A DNA stretch of 64,000 nucleotides from Portunus trituberculatus (taxonomy: Eukaryota; Arthropoda; Malacostraca; Decapoda; Portunidae). The DNA lies in contig NC_059295.1 in NCBI RefSeq assembly GCF_017591435.1, forward strand, positions 37,519,039 to 37,583,038. The letters run 5' to 3'. Position 1 is the stretch's first letter. Each line of letters starts with the position of its first letter. The position numbers and the translations under genes were made by a program. The notes beneath the pieces are model-generated. The model was not told the origin of the DNA. It made no database searches and saw only the letters and a program-made list of their open reading frames with translations. This document shows positions 31,085-41,697 of the stretch, piece by piece.

Positions 31085-31929
31085 GCTTATCAACTCAAGG
31101 CTTCTTGGTTTATGAATAGTCAATAATACCAGGAACAACTGTCATTACTCTGCAAAAAAAAAAAAAGAAGGGTAAAGCTTGATGAGATCTTTCATACAAC
31201 TATAGTGAGTTAGTGTAGGGTTGTTGTTTATGAATACAATATCCCATTTACTTCTCAAGTTACCTGAAAAAGAAACATGTGAAGCACATCACAAATTTAT
31301 CAGTAGTTTGACACTGCTGGATGACATTGCTGTAACAGGAGCATTTCCATCTGAGGGAGTAGTATGTTAGGACTAGATCAATTAAATTAATTAACTTCAC
31401 CACTAATTCCTTCACTGTATAAATCAGATCTTAAAAAAAAAAAAAAACATTATTACCTATTTTCATACAACCCTAATTCCACATTGACAACAAAGTTTAA
31501 AAGTAAATGTACTACCTACAAGTACACTTTTAAGGTTGACCTCCCAAGTAAGTACTTTGTAGTCTCCAGTTATTATCTCTCTTCCTTAGGACTAAGAACA
31601 AATATACACAAGTGACGAAAGCATATAAGGCTGACACCAAGACAAAATGGACAAACTGGACCAACAAACCATACTAAGATGCTGGTCCACTTGAGAACAA
31701 AAAAAATCCTGACTCTTACTTCTGTCCACACTTTACAAATAAAAAAAAAGAAAGAAAGTTTTCAACATTAAATATTGGAAGCTTAATGTGCCAACGGTAA
31801 GCATAACAAGAGTGCCTCCTTCTTCTTTAAACCCGTTACACTTTGAATCACTTCTAAGGTCTCTTAGTTTTTTTTTTTTCCCCTTTGTAATTTAGTTATT
31901 CCTTATTGTTCAGCAGTTGGTAAAAAATG
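31085..31929. other. Upstream region of COX20
   Basis: A-rich tracts (31153-31165, 31434-31447, 31740-31750) and no open frame I can support. The COX20 promoter should lie in or beyond this stretch, but no clear TATA/initiator pair is visible. Confidence 0.5.
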
Positions 31930-32325
31930 TTTCCACTTTCGACACTGTCCGAATATAGATGTCCCTCTAGCTATCCTCATTTCCTGGTTCTCCCTTCACA
32001 GCTCTTTAACTCAGCTGAAGGAAGTGGGAAAGAAAATAATTTTCATAATGAAAATAAACCCAACCCTAATTTTAACCTAAACTAACCTCAATCTAACTTT
32101 AACCTAATTTAACCTAACCTAGTTAAGATGACATGGATTGCTGATGCATCTTCTCCAGAACTCTTCTGACCATGGTTAGGTTATGCCAGCTAGGTCAGGT
32201 TAGGTTAGGTTATCATTTTCATTCCCAAGTTCCATTAGCAGAATAAAAGAGCTGCAGAAGGGGGAACCGGTAAACGAGGACAAATGGAGGGTCGTCTACG
32301 TGTATTAGGGCAGTGGTCCATTCTC
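31930..32325. mobile_element. Foldback element with telomere-like core
   Basis: Two inverted arms of about 110-170 bases. On the left the order is GTCC, CCTCATTTCCTGG, CCTTCACAGCTCTTT, GGGAAAGAAAAT, then AACCTAA repeats. The reverse complement of the right arm gives the same order with CCTCGTTTACCGG, CCTTCTGCAGCTCTTT and GGGAATGAAAAT. The inner parts are AACCTAACCTA-like on the left and TTAGGTTAGGTT on the right, close to the arthropod telomere unit TTAGG. Confidence 0.7.
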
Positions 32326-33599
32326 TAGTGGTTACTTGTTAGTCCTAACACTTCTAATTTTTGTCTACTTTGTTTCTAGTCTTTTTTTCCTTTAATACTT
32401 TTATATTCAATAAATCTTAATCATTAAAAGATACACTCAACCAATCTATCATTATCATGTATAGTAGTGGTGCAATGTTAGCCTGAATGGAGTGTCGGTG
32501 GATCATCTGGACTTTAATTCCCTCGTCCAGTCTTGGCTGGACTGAGGGTGGTGAGGCCTTACCATGTGAATATTCTTCTTCCTTCCTCTTTTCCAATTCC
32601 TCTCGCCCTATAATTCCTGACATTTGATGCTTTTCTTTGTGCCCTGTACCTACATGTCACACAATTAATGTTTAATTGTTTCTTTTCCTGCCTTACATAA
32701 TTTGCAATAATGTTCCAATATGTCTCTGTTCTTACTACTTAATTCTAGCCATTTAGACCCTTTCCACCTAAATTCCTTCTTATATATCTTACAGCCAGAT
32801 TCACAAGTCATTTTGTAAGACTTTAGTGAGCCACAAATAAAAACAAACCTCAGCCTCCCTCCCTCCCTGTGTTGATGTTTACTAAACTCCAATGTGGTGG
32901 TGTGGTGTGCTCGTGTCCTGCTGAGCGAGACCGTACCATGCGTTCCACAGTCCACACCCCTCTGTTATCTTCCCTGTCTTGTATATGAAAGGTATGTGGG
33001 GCTGATATCCCAACTGGAGCAAGCATGATCATCACTTATCATTATGTGTGTATATACCATACCATCAGTACTTATAATGTATTACTAATTGAATATTTAA
33101 AACCTCCGAGTCACAAGGCCCCTAGCACTTCCATATTTTACTAAGGCTGGACAACAAAACAAATTTATTTGAACATATTTCGATAGGAAAGTTAATATAC
33201 CATAATCACACCGAATTTTGATTTCTGTGGTGCAATAATCTTAAAATTTCTTCGTCGCTCTCTTAAGGACCACCGCTCTACTGGGATTAGCTAATTATAG
33301 ATCCGTTCAGTCACTACAGTCACCGTTCAGTGTTTGTTAATTTTGTTTACTTTGTGGCCACATTCAAAATTTCACCAGTCTGTGCAGTCATGCAACTGAT
33401 TAACAATAAAACAACCCAATCCTGATCGGAGGTAGGCAATGCATCCTATTATTACTTATGATGACCAATTAAGACATTGTGTACAGACAGTTCCCAACAT
33501 ACCTGATGGAATAGCCTGCTTTTTTTTTTACAGGTGACGAGTTTGGAGCTGTCTGGCTATCCACAACTGTCCGGGCGAGAACTGTTTGCGCAGATCCCA
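32326..33599. other. Intergenic region without recognised gene
   Basis: Contains short open frames on the - strand near 32420-32620 and 32670-33030 without recognisable motifs or splice context. No repeat array. Confidence 0.5.
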
Positions 33600-35340
33600 A
33601 TTTTTATTTATTTTTAATGTAAGAAGGGGAACTGCCAAGGAAAAAAAAAACATATTAGATAAAAAGGTCCACTAGAATTGGAGTCTCCATAAAAGATTAG
33701 AAAAAAAATAGTCAAAAGAGTGGAAGAAATGTCTTGACACCTCTCTCTTAAAAGAAGTTAAGTCGTAGGAAGATGGAAATACAGAAGCAGAAAGGGAGTT
33801 AAAGAGTTTACCAGTGAAAGGTATGAATGATTGAGAATACCGGTTAACTCTTATATTAGAGAGTTAGACAGAAAGGGTTGAGAGGAAAAAGAAAACCTTG
33901 TGCAGCGAGGCCGCAGCATGCTGTTAGCAAAATCAGTAGAATAGTTAGCATGAAAATAGTGGTAAAAGATAGAAAGAGATATAACCCTTCGGCGGTGAGA
34001 AAGAGGCTGAAGATAGTCAGTCAGAGGAGGGGAATTGATGAGATGAAAAGCTTTTGATTCAACCCTATCTAATAAAGCTGTATGAGTGGATCCCTCCGAA
34101 ACGTGCGAAGAGTACCTACTCCATACAAGGACGGATAAGGCCCTTGTACAGAGTTAGCTTTTGGAAGGGCGAGAAAAACTGAAGGAGACGCTGCAGAACG
34201 CCTAACTTAATAGAAGCTATTTTAGCAAGAGATAAGATGTGAAGTTTTCAGTTAAGATTATGAGTAAAGGGCAGACCGAGGATATTCAGTGTGGAAGAGG
34301 GAGACAACTGAGTGTCATTGAAGAAGAGGGGATAGTTGTCTGGAAGGTTGTATCGAGTTGATAGATGGAGAAATTGAGTTTTTGAGGCATTGAAAACTAC
34401 TAAGTTTTTTCTCTTAGAGAGATCAGAAGTCGCGTTCTGTGGCATCCCTGAAGGTTGGTCGTCTCTGAAAGGACGTGGAACGATGTAGGGTGGTATCATC
34501 AGTGTAGGAGTGGATAGGGCAAGAAGTTTGGTAAAGAAGGTCATTAATGAATAATAGAAAGAGAGTGGGTGATAGGACAGAACCCTGAGGAACACCACTG
34601 TTAATAGATTTAGGAGAAGAACAGTGGCCGTCTACCACGGCTGCAATAGAATGGTCGGAAAGGAAACTTGAGATAAAGTTGCAGAGAGAAAGATAGAAAC
34701 TATAGAAGGGCAGTTTTGAAATCGAAGCTTTGTGCCAGACTCTATCAAAAGCTTTTGATATGTCTAATGTGACAGCAAAAGTTTCACCGAAATCTCTAAA
34801 AGAGGATGACCAAGACTCAGTAAGGAAAGCCAGAAGATCACCAGTAGAGCGATCTTGACGGAAGCCATACTGGCGATCAGATAGAAGATTGTGAAGTGAC
34901 AGATGTTTAAGAATCTTCCTATTGAGGATAGATTCAAAAACTTTAGACAAACAAGAGATTAAAGCTATAGGACGGTAGTTTGAAGGATTAGAACGGTTAT
35001 CCTTTTTTAGGAACAGGCTGAATGTAGGCAAACCTCCAGCAAGAAGGAGAGGTAGAAGTCGATAGGCATAGCTGAAAGAGTTTGACCAGGTAAAATGCAA
35101 GCACGGGAGCACAGTTTTTGAGAACAATAGGAGGGACCCCATCAGGTTCATAAATCTTTCGAGGGTTTAGGCCATCAAGGGCATGAAACACATCATTACG
35201 AAGAATTATAATTGAAGGCATGAAATAGTCAGAGGGAGGAGGAGAGGGAGGGACATGCCCAGAATCATCCAAGGTGAGGTTTTAGCAAAAGTTTGAGAGA
35301 AGAGTTCAGTTTTAGAGACAAAACATTGGAAATCTATTGT
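33600..35340 (-). mobile_element. Jockey-type LINE, 5'-truncated (copy G)
   Basis: On the - strand it holds the end of the endonuclease-RT linker, the RT core and about 650 bases of 3' region ending in an A-rich tail (TTTTTATTTATTTTTAATG on the + strand). The 3' region recurs at 50168-50640 (-), 55605-55695 (-), 46155-47174 (+) and 50723-52140 (+). Confidence 0.88.
34248..35272 (-). pseudogene. Jockey-type reverse transcriptase, broken (copy G)
   Basis: Contains SNYRPIALISCLSKVFE, RQYGFRQDRSTGDLL, LDISKAFDRVWHKA, SGVPQGSVLSPTLF and HSYTDDTTL. The catalytic box is YTDD, keeping both Asp but with Thr for the usual Ala. The upstream linker (FHALDGLNPRK, then PDGVPPIVLKNCAPVL) is in another frame, and the C-terminal FNASKTQFLHLSTR is again shifted. 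Two or more frameshifts; not functional. Confidence 0.88.
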
Positions 35341-36029
35341 TACTTATGTGTATTACTTTGATACACAAATGTTAATGTTAATTTCTATGTTTGTTATATA
35401 ATAGTGTAGCCTTAATTCTTATGGCCGCATAGTCCTAAACTGTGTTTTTATGCACTATTTTTGAGTCCTTCTAAAGGTATGGTTTCTTGGACCTATAGCT
35501 TTGAGTTATGTACACCAAATTTCACCTAAAATGTATTTTTTATAGCCTAATAAACATATCAATAGCAATATCAATAACTTCAGCCTAACAATACAACGAT
35601 TCAATCATGAGACAGGGACTTAAGCATTGCGAAAAAAAAGTCGACAGGCGATAGGGAAGGCTACTTCGTTCTGATTGAACTGTGGGCTGGAAAATCATGG
35701 TGTTTGTCCTCATTTGAAGTTTTTTTTTATTATTTCATTTATTTGTTTATTTATTTTTATTTTCATTTATTTATTTATTTATTTATTTTTTTTTTTTTTT
35801 GAGAATGACCCAAGGTGGTACCAGAGGACATAGTATTCCTCGTTATAACACTGACATTGGACTGGACTGGACAGGGAGAAGTGAAAGAAATCATGTCCTG
35901 CCATGTTGAGTTGTTGACTAGAGAGGCAAGTGTTGCTGGAGTGAATTAATGACGTAATATTACGTGGTGGAGGAGCAGGAAAGGGAATGGAGGCAGAGCG
36001 GCGAACAATGAAGCACCAATGAATCACTG
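35341..36029. other. Intergenic; palindromic ACGTAATATTACGT site
   Basis: AT-rich with T runs. A perfect 14-base palindrome, ACGTAATATTACGT (35952-35965), extended to TGACGTAA, resembles CRE/bZIP-type sites and lies about 70-180 bases 5' of the candidate exon below. Regulatory use is inference. Confidence 0.3.
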
Positions 36030-36368
36030 AAGCCCGGTTGACGCTCCGGAGTGATGCACGACGCCAGTTCGACTAACTGACCTCCAGCCTTTTGTGGGAG
36101 CCGCCTGCCTTTCTATTCTCGCTGTGGCTCAGATAAGGTATAAGTTAAGTTTGCCTGTTTTTTTGTGCGCTAGTAGTGGTTATATGTATGGTGGATTGGA
36201 TATGATGGATGTAATAGTAAATGTTTGTGTATTGTAGGTTGGCCAAAGCATCAAAGTTGACGACAATGGGAAGCAAGCAGAGGTGGTTCTCCATGGACGT
36301 AACCGTTGCCGGGAGAGTGAGGCACAGCCCCGGATACTGCACAGAGGGATGGAGTTCGGCGCGGGCAT
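36030..36368 (+). other. Candidate first two exons of an unidentified + strand gene
   Basis: A GC-richer segment ends in a donor (GATAAG then GTATAA at 36137/36138). A second exon, 36238-36368, has acceptor TATTGTAG and donor GTAAGT. Exon 2 contains ATG at 36266 in good context (GACAATGGGA), opening MGSKQRWFSMDVTVAGRV up to the donor. An overlapping frame is also open across the exon. The protein is not recognised, and no downstream exon is firmly linked. Confidence 0.3.
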
Positions 36369-36445
36369 GTAAGTACGCTTGCACGATCTATGCGATAAGA
36401 ATGCTGATATTCTAAAGGGACTTGATGGAAGACAGTGTTAAAGAA

Positions 36446-37215
36446 GTGGCGCGTAGGTGGACGGTATTATTGGTGGCGCGTTGGTGAGGGAATTACAGCG
36501 GTGGCGCGTTGGTGGAGGGAATTACAGTGGTGGCGCGTTGGTGGAGGGAATTACAGAGGTGGAGCGTTGGTGGAAGGTGTTACAGCGGTGGCGCGTTGGT
36601 TTAAGGTGTTACAGCGGTGACGCGTTGGTTTAAGGTGTTACAGCGGTGGCGCGTTGGTGTAGGGTATTACAGCGGTGGCGCGTTGGTGGAGGGTGTTACA
36701 GCGGTGGCGCGTTGGTGGAGGGAATTACAGCGGTGGCGCGTTGGTGGAGGGAATTACAGCGGTGGCGCGTTGGTGGAGGGAATTACAGCGGTGGCGCGTT
36801 GGTGGAAGGTGTTACAGCGGTGGCGCGTTGGTTTAAGCCTTAAGGTGTTACAGCGGTGACGCGTTGGTTTAAGGTGTTACAGCGGTGGCGCGTTGGTTTA
36901 AGGTGTTACAGCGGTGGCGCGTTGGTGGAGGGTATTACAGCGGTGGCGCGGTGGTGGAGGGTATTACAGCGGTGGCGCGTTGGTTTAAGTTTAAGGTGTT
37001 ACAGCGGTGGCGCGTTGGTGGAGGGTGTTACAGCGGTGGCGCGTTGGTGGAGGGTATTACAGCGGTGGCGCGTTGGTGGAGGGAATTACAGCGGTGGCGC
37101 GTTGGAGGAGGGTGTTACAGCGGTGGCGCATTGGTGGAGGGTGTTACAGCGGTGGCGCGTTATTGGAGGGTGTTACAGCGGTGGCGCGTTGGTGGAGGGT
37201 GTTACAGTGGCGGTG
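36446..37215 (+). repeat. 29-bp minisatellite, about 26 copies
   Basis: Unit GTGGCGCGTTGGTGGAGGG + AATTACAGCG, with a GGTTTAAGGTG variant and two units lengthened by 6 bases (near 36838 and 36988). The unit has no stop codon in any + frame, so all three forward frames are open over most of the array. This is a repeat effect, not evidence of a gene. GC-rich against an AT-rich background. Confidence 0.95.
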
Positions 37216-37920
37216 TGAACCAGTGTTAGTGTTAACATGTTGGTGCAAGTGTTTTCAGACAGTCGTGAAATGGTCGTTGCTATTAGCTAACAAATTCTTG
37301 ATCATGTTGAAACTTTAACTTTACATCAACAAGCATTTACTTAGTTTCTTATATTAAATCTACGGTTGGAGTCCTTTGACATTACTGGGAATTAACGTTG
37401 TTTCTCAAATTAATTGCTTCATTCACATGTATTTACTACAGCTGTTAAGGATTATACATAATTAACACTAGCAGCTATGCTAGTACCATCAAACTGCGAA
37501 GAAAATATATTTACGGTGCGAGACAGTTATGGTGTGAGATGTAAGTATTTTGGTGCCTGGTGAGCACATCGACTGATGTACCATCAAAATACATGCGTTA
37601 AAAATGGTAAAATGTACAAAACTTGACTAATTTTCGATAATGGAGTAATTACAATCACTGCCTTTTGGCACAAGATCACTCTCTTGCCGCCTAGCGGATA
37701 CCATAGGATTAGTTTTAATTTTTTGTGTACTTTTTTTTTTATTAATTTTGCTTGGTATACTTTTCCAGATATCCAATAGTTCGTACAAGTACATCCTTGG
37801 TTGTGAAAAGCATGGACAGATCTAGTCTCCAAATCGGCGATTAAAGCATCTAAAGATGGTTGTCTTTCCTGTCTCGAAGCTTCTGCTTCAAACGCATCCC
37901 GTCTAAGACCACGGCCGTGC
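37216..37920. other. AT-rich region between minisatellite and MULE
   Basis: One - strand open frame (37584-37922, starting MHGRGLRRDAFEAEA) has no recognised motif and no splice support. Otherwise nothing seen. Confidence 0.45.
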
Positions 37921-37927
37921 AAGACCC

Positions 37928-39891
37928 GGTGCTCGGAAAGAAAGTATCAGGAAAAAAAGTAACGGAAGAATTTTTTTTTTGCTAGGAAATAAAGTATCAA
38001 GAAAAAAAAGTAACAATCCTAATTTTATTTAGGAAAAAAAGTAAGTGGTCATTCTTGAAGATAAATTGACAATTGACACGATTTAAAGACTGCCGAATTG
38101 AAGATGGTGGTTCTGGTACAAAAAGGAAGTATAATTTTTCTTGGAAAACATCAAAGTTAAAAACAGTAAAACGTTATAAAACATTAACACATTGAAAAGT
38201 TAAAAACATTAAAACACTAAAATATTAAAAAATAATAAAACATTATAAAACATTAAAACATTTAAAAGTAAAAAAAAAAAAAAAAAATAAAAAAAAATAC
38301 GAGATGTATATTAATGCAGTGTCCGGGTTATCGGTATATTGTGAGCAATTCCTTCTAAAAATTCTGGGATGAGAACTTGTTGTTCCAAGCCTCACAAATG
38401 TTGTTGGTACGGGAGTTGCCGTGTAATGTCGCCTCATGTACATTCCAGATAGCAGGGGGGTACATCGGGGGGTACAACACGCAACCTGACGCCCTGGGAA
38501 TTCTGCAGCTGTTGACTTCTGTAGCTGCCCGAGACATACGTTGTGTCAAAATAGTCCACCAATTCAGCAGCCTCGGCAGGAGTAAAGGTCTTGAGGTTCT
38601 CCATACCTTCTTTCACTTATTCAGTGAGCAGGAAGGCGAGTCCATCCAACATGCTGCAGAACCGCCGTCTGAGTGGTAATTATCTGTTAGACCAAACTGC
38701 TATATTTTACGCCAGGTACACTGTGTAAGGTGGTAGAAGCAGCCCTTGGTCTCCACTTCTCTACCAAAGCTGGCACTAATTGCACGCAAAACAGCATCTT
38801 CAAAGTCTGTCAAAACTGTTTGTACATGAAGGTTTATTCCAAACTGCGTGATACGGTCCACAACGACATCAAACAGCTCTGAATACACCGCTCTTGTCTT
38901 ATTCTGTAATAGAGCATAGACACAGGAGACATGTATAGTCTTAAATGGAACTCTAATCACGTACACTTGAGTAAACTGTGGTGGTGCCATCTTGAAGTTA
39001 CCGTCCATATAGATGGTCTCTGCAGCTGACAGACGGCGCAGGTCCTCTAATGTGGCAAAGGCAATAATACGACTGACTGCCTCTGGCCCATTGTCGTAAA
39101 GAAGGAATTGCTGAGGGTTGGGTCCCAGTGTATCCTTCCACTCATCTGGCAAAGTGAAGTCGTGCAGGTGTTCGGGCATTGGTGGGGTGCGCCTGTGATA
39201 TCTGAGGGATCGCTTGGTGTTCTCCTCACACGGAAAACGCTTCTGCACAGCATGGTCTTGGTTTGCAACTGCCTGGGCAAAGATCTGGGATGGCTTGTCT
39301 AGGGAGCTGGCCGCCTGCTGCCTCATCAAGTTACGACACTTTGTGTATGTCACGTTGATATGGTCAGCAGCGTGGTTGAGGGGTAGACCTGGCTCTGGAT
39401 TATCCAAGTCAGGCGTAGTGCTGAGACTTCCTCTACAATCTCGACTCCCTTTCTCAGAACATTTTCATCAGATTTTTTTCTTCCGTGTGCACGACCGTGT
39501 GTACATATATCCCTCGAAACAAATCTTGTTGCCGCCCTTGTTACTCTGTGTGATGTCCATGCTGAAACAGTAACCGAATCTTGTTCTTAGTTGAGGAAGC
39601 CTCGGAAACTGAAATTGAAGCAGACTATTCGTCTGAAGTAGGCTCATCCTGTTAGATGAAACTCTGAAACAGTAACCGAATCTTGTTCTTAGTTGAGGAA
39701 ATCTCAGAAACAGAAACTGCAGCATTCAATTACTCAGCTGAAGCAGTCTGGACGTTTGGCCAGTTATAGCATTCAATACTTTTGTTACTCTTTCCTGTTA
39801 CTTTTTTCTTCTTACTTTGTTTCTTGTTACTTTTTTCCGTTACTTTTTTTCGTGTTACTTTTTTTTTCCTGTTACTTTGTCCTACAATCCT
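37928..39891 (-). mobile_element. MULE-type DNA transposon with terminal inverted repeats
   Basis: The left end (37928-38050) has repeated GGAAAAAAAGTAAC motifs. The right end (39775-39891) has the complementary GTTACTTTTTTTCC motifs, so the ends are inverted repeats about 115 bases long built of a short repeated unit. Between them lies a FLYWCH/MULE transposase relic. AAGACCC occurs just outside both ends (37921-37927 and 39892-39898) and may be the target-site duplication. Confidence 0.72.
38355..39560 (-). pseudogene. FLYWCH finger + MULE transposase, broken
   Basis: Order on the - strand: FLYWCH-like segment (KGGNKICFEGYMYTRSC, then KCSEKGSRDCRG), linker LPLNHAADHINVTY, and the MULE domain with FLLYDNGPEAVSRIIAF, YMDGNFKMAPPQFTQVYVI, CVYALLQNKTRAVY, LTDFEDAVLRAISASFG and GCFYHLTQCTWRK. 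The C-terminus has LVDYFDTTYVSG, YPPAIWNVHEATLHGN and SRTNNICEAWNNKF. Damage: two adjacent TGA codons where the FLYWCH Trp-Trp is expected, a TAG after WRKI, and at least two frameshifts. A clear, dead transposase. Confidence 0.87.
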
Positions 39892-39898
39892 AAGACCC

Positions 39899-41461
39899 AT
39901 AGGTAAGATGTTGATGGGTAATGTCTTTAACCAAAACGGTGCACAGATGAACTTTGTCCTCTCAATTAATTTGATAGGTTTTGTGTTTTTTGTTTGGTGA
40001 GGTTTTGTGTGTTGGCTTGATGTAATCCATCCTCGTGGCAGTCATAGTGTTGGTCGAGAAAGTAAATTTTGACTGTACAGTTGTTATTGTTAGGGAGGAG
40101 TGAAAGACCGATAAATCGATCTGGATTACCGTAGTAGAAAGTTTCATAGCGTGTTTGAAGAGGACCGTGGGAAGTATTGACTGAGATATAGAGTTTGAGA
40201 CTTCAAATGAATAAATACAGAAACAATGAATAAATACAAAAACAGTGAAACTAAATAAAAAAAACAACTATAGTGTTGCTTATGCACTTTAACATGAGAG
40301 TATTATTTGCTATTCTATCCCAAACCTGCATACACTAACTTCCTGTACTTTAACTTAATGAATATTAATTACGCTTTTATGACAGAAAAGCGCCACGTAA
40401 CACGATACCGACTGTAACTGTTCACAACACCCTGTATAGGCTTACCTGCGACGTTGTATTCAGGTTTAGAACTGTACCTAGCTCCGGACTTTGATTGTAT
40501 TCGAGTTAATCTGTTTTATTATTTGTGTAATGTATTGTATTCTGAAAAGTGGTGCTTCTGTTTTTGTTGAACTAAGCCTTCAAAATGGCGCGCAACGCAT
40601 ATTTGATACATTTTTACTCAATAGATTGAATAGAACCGTTGTGTGAGGCGACGCAACCGCCGAGACCGCATGAAATGTTAGAAGCCAGCGGTCTGACGAC
40701 GATCCCACGGCAGCACTGGAATAGTAAGATTGGTTTCGGGAAATTTTCAGGAATATCTTCCAAGTTAAAGGTTCTTACAAATAATGTCTTAAGAAAAAAG
40801 TCTTCCAGAATCCAAAACCATTTCATATTGTGCTACATACGCAGAAGCACTATTTCTTGATTTGACGTTTCATTTACTAGTGCGTGCGGTGTTTCTTGTG
40901 AAGGTGGAGAGCATCGGGGGTTCGAATTCTAATTCGGTGATGGCTGTTGAATAAGAAATGTGGTCTGTCCAAGATTCGGATGCCCTGCTCTCGATGTAAT
41001 GCACAGTAAGTGTCGAAACTAGAAAGAGTATCAGTGCTACCATTCAGGTAAGAAATTCCTAAGGAACAGATATTTGACTGCCTATGTTGTGCAGTTCTGG
41101 TCCTTATATTGTATAATGTCCTAGGATAGGAACAAGGAACTATGTAAAAAGATCCATTTAAGACGTTTTTTTAATAGAGAATCTGATAGTTCTTTCTGGT
41201 AAATGTGTTAAAACAAAGGTGAAATAGTAAAACTCCCAGGAACAGTAATCAGTATAGAATGATTAACAATGGAGACAATTAAAAAGCTTAGGTTTCAGGA
41301 AAACCCTAAGCTGCTCAACATTCTGGTATATCCATGACAGGTGGTGTATCCATAACAGGACACGTGTATACCTCCATGTAGCTGTATCCATGACGATACG
41401 TATACGTTCAGTGCAATCTGTTCTTCCTTAAGGTTTGAGTTTTTTTTTTTTTTTGTTACAG
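39899..41461. other. Intergenic region
   Basis: No recognised gene. A diverged direct repeat (ATGAATAAATACA, twice) occurs near 40206-40240. A good donor, CATTCAG then GTAAGAAA at 41047/41048, could end an exon that would feed the candidate exon below; unproven. Confidence 0.35.
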
Positions 41462-41697
41462 ATGCTGCAATTGATGAAGCAAAAGCCAACACTTCCCACC
41501 CAGCTGCAAGAACTGATTCTAGTTTCACTAGGATATTAGATGCCTTCTACCTCACTTCACCTTCCAGGGAGGGAGACACTTCTGCCTCACTCTTCACTCT
41601 GCCCTGCCAATACACGCTGCCATCCAGGGAAGGAGACACTTCTGCCTCACTCTTTACTCTGCCCTACCAATACACGCCATGGAGTAATTCCATGTGA
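41462..41697 (+). other. Candidate terminal exon with in-frame 20-aa duplication
   Basis: A strong acceptor (about 18 T then GTTACAG) opens 236 bases. Entered in phase 1 they read DAAIDEAKANTSHPAART, then two copies of a 20-residue unit starting SREGDTSASLFTLP, and end at TGA 41695-41697. The unit is exactly 60 bases, so the frame is kept. The protein is not recognised; it may be a lineage-specific exon or chance. Confidence 0.3.
41564..41683. repeat. 60-bp tandem duplication
   Basis: CCAGGGAGGGAGACACTTCT starts at 41564 and recurs with one change at 41624. Identity over the 60 bases is very high, implying a recent duplication. Confidence 0.92.

Noticed and set aside
32417..33035. - strand frames upstream of COX20 as extra COX20 exons
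   Set aside because: COX20 already has a start codon and complete N-terminus from the 31064-31084 exon; the peptides here match nothing in the family.
37584..37922. 112-codon - strand frame ending next to the MULE
   Set aside because: No motif recognised, ends at the transposon boundary, no splice support; kept only as part of an intergenic description.
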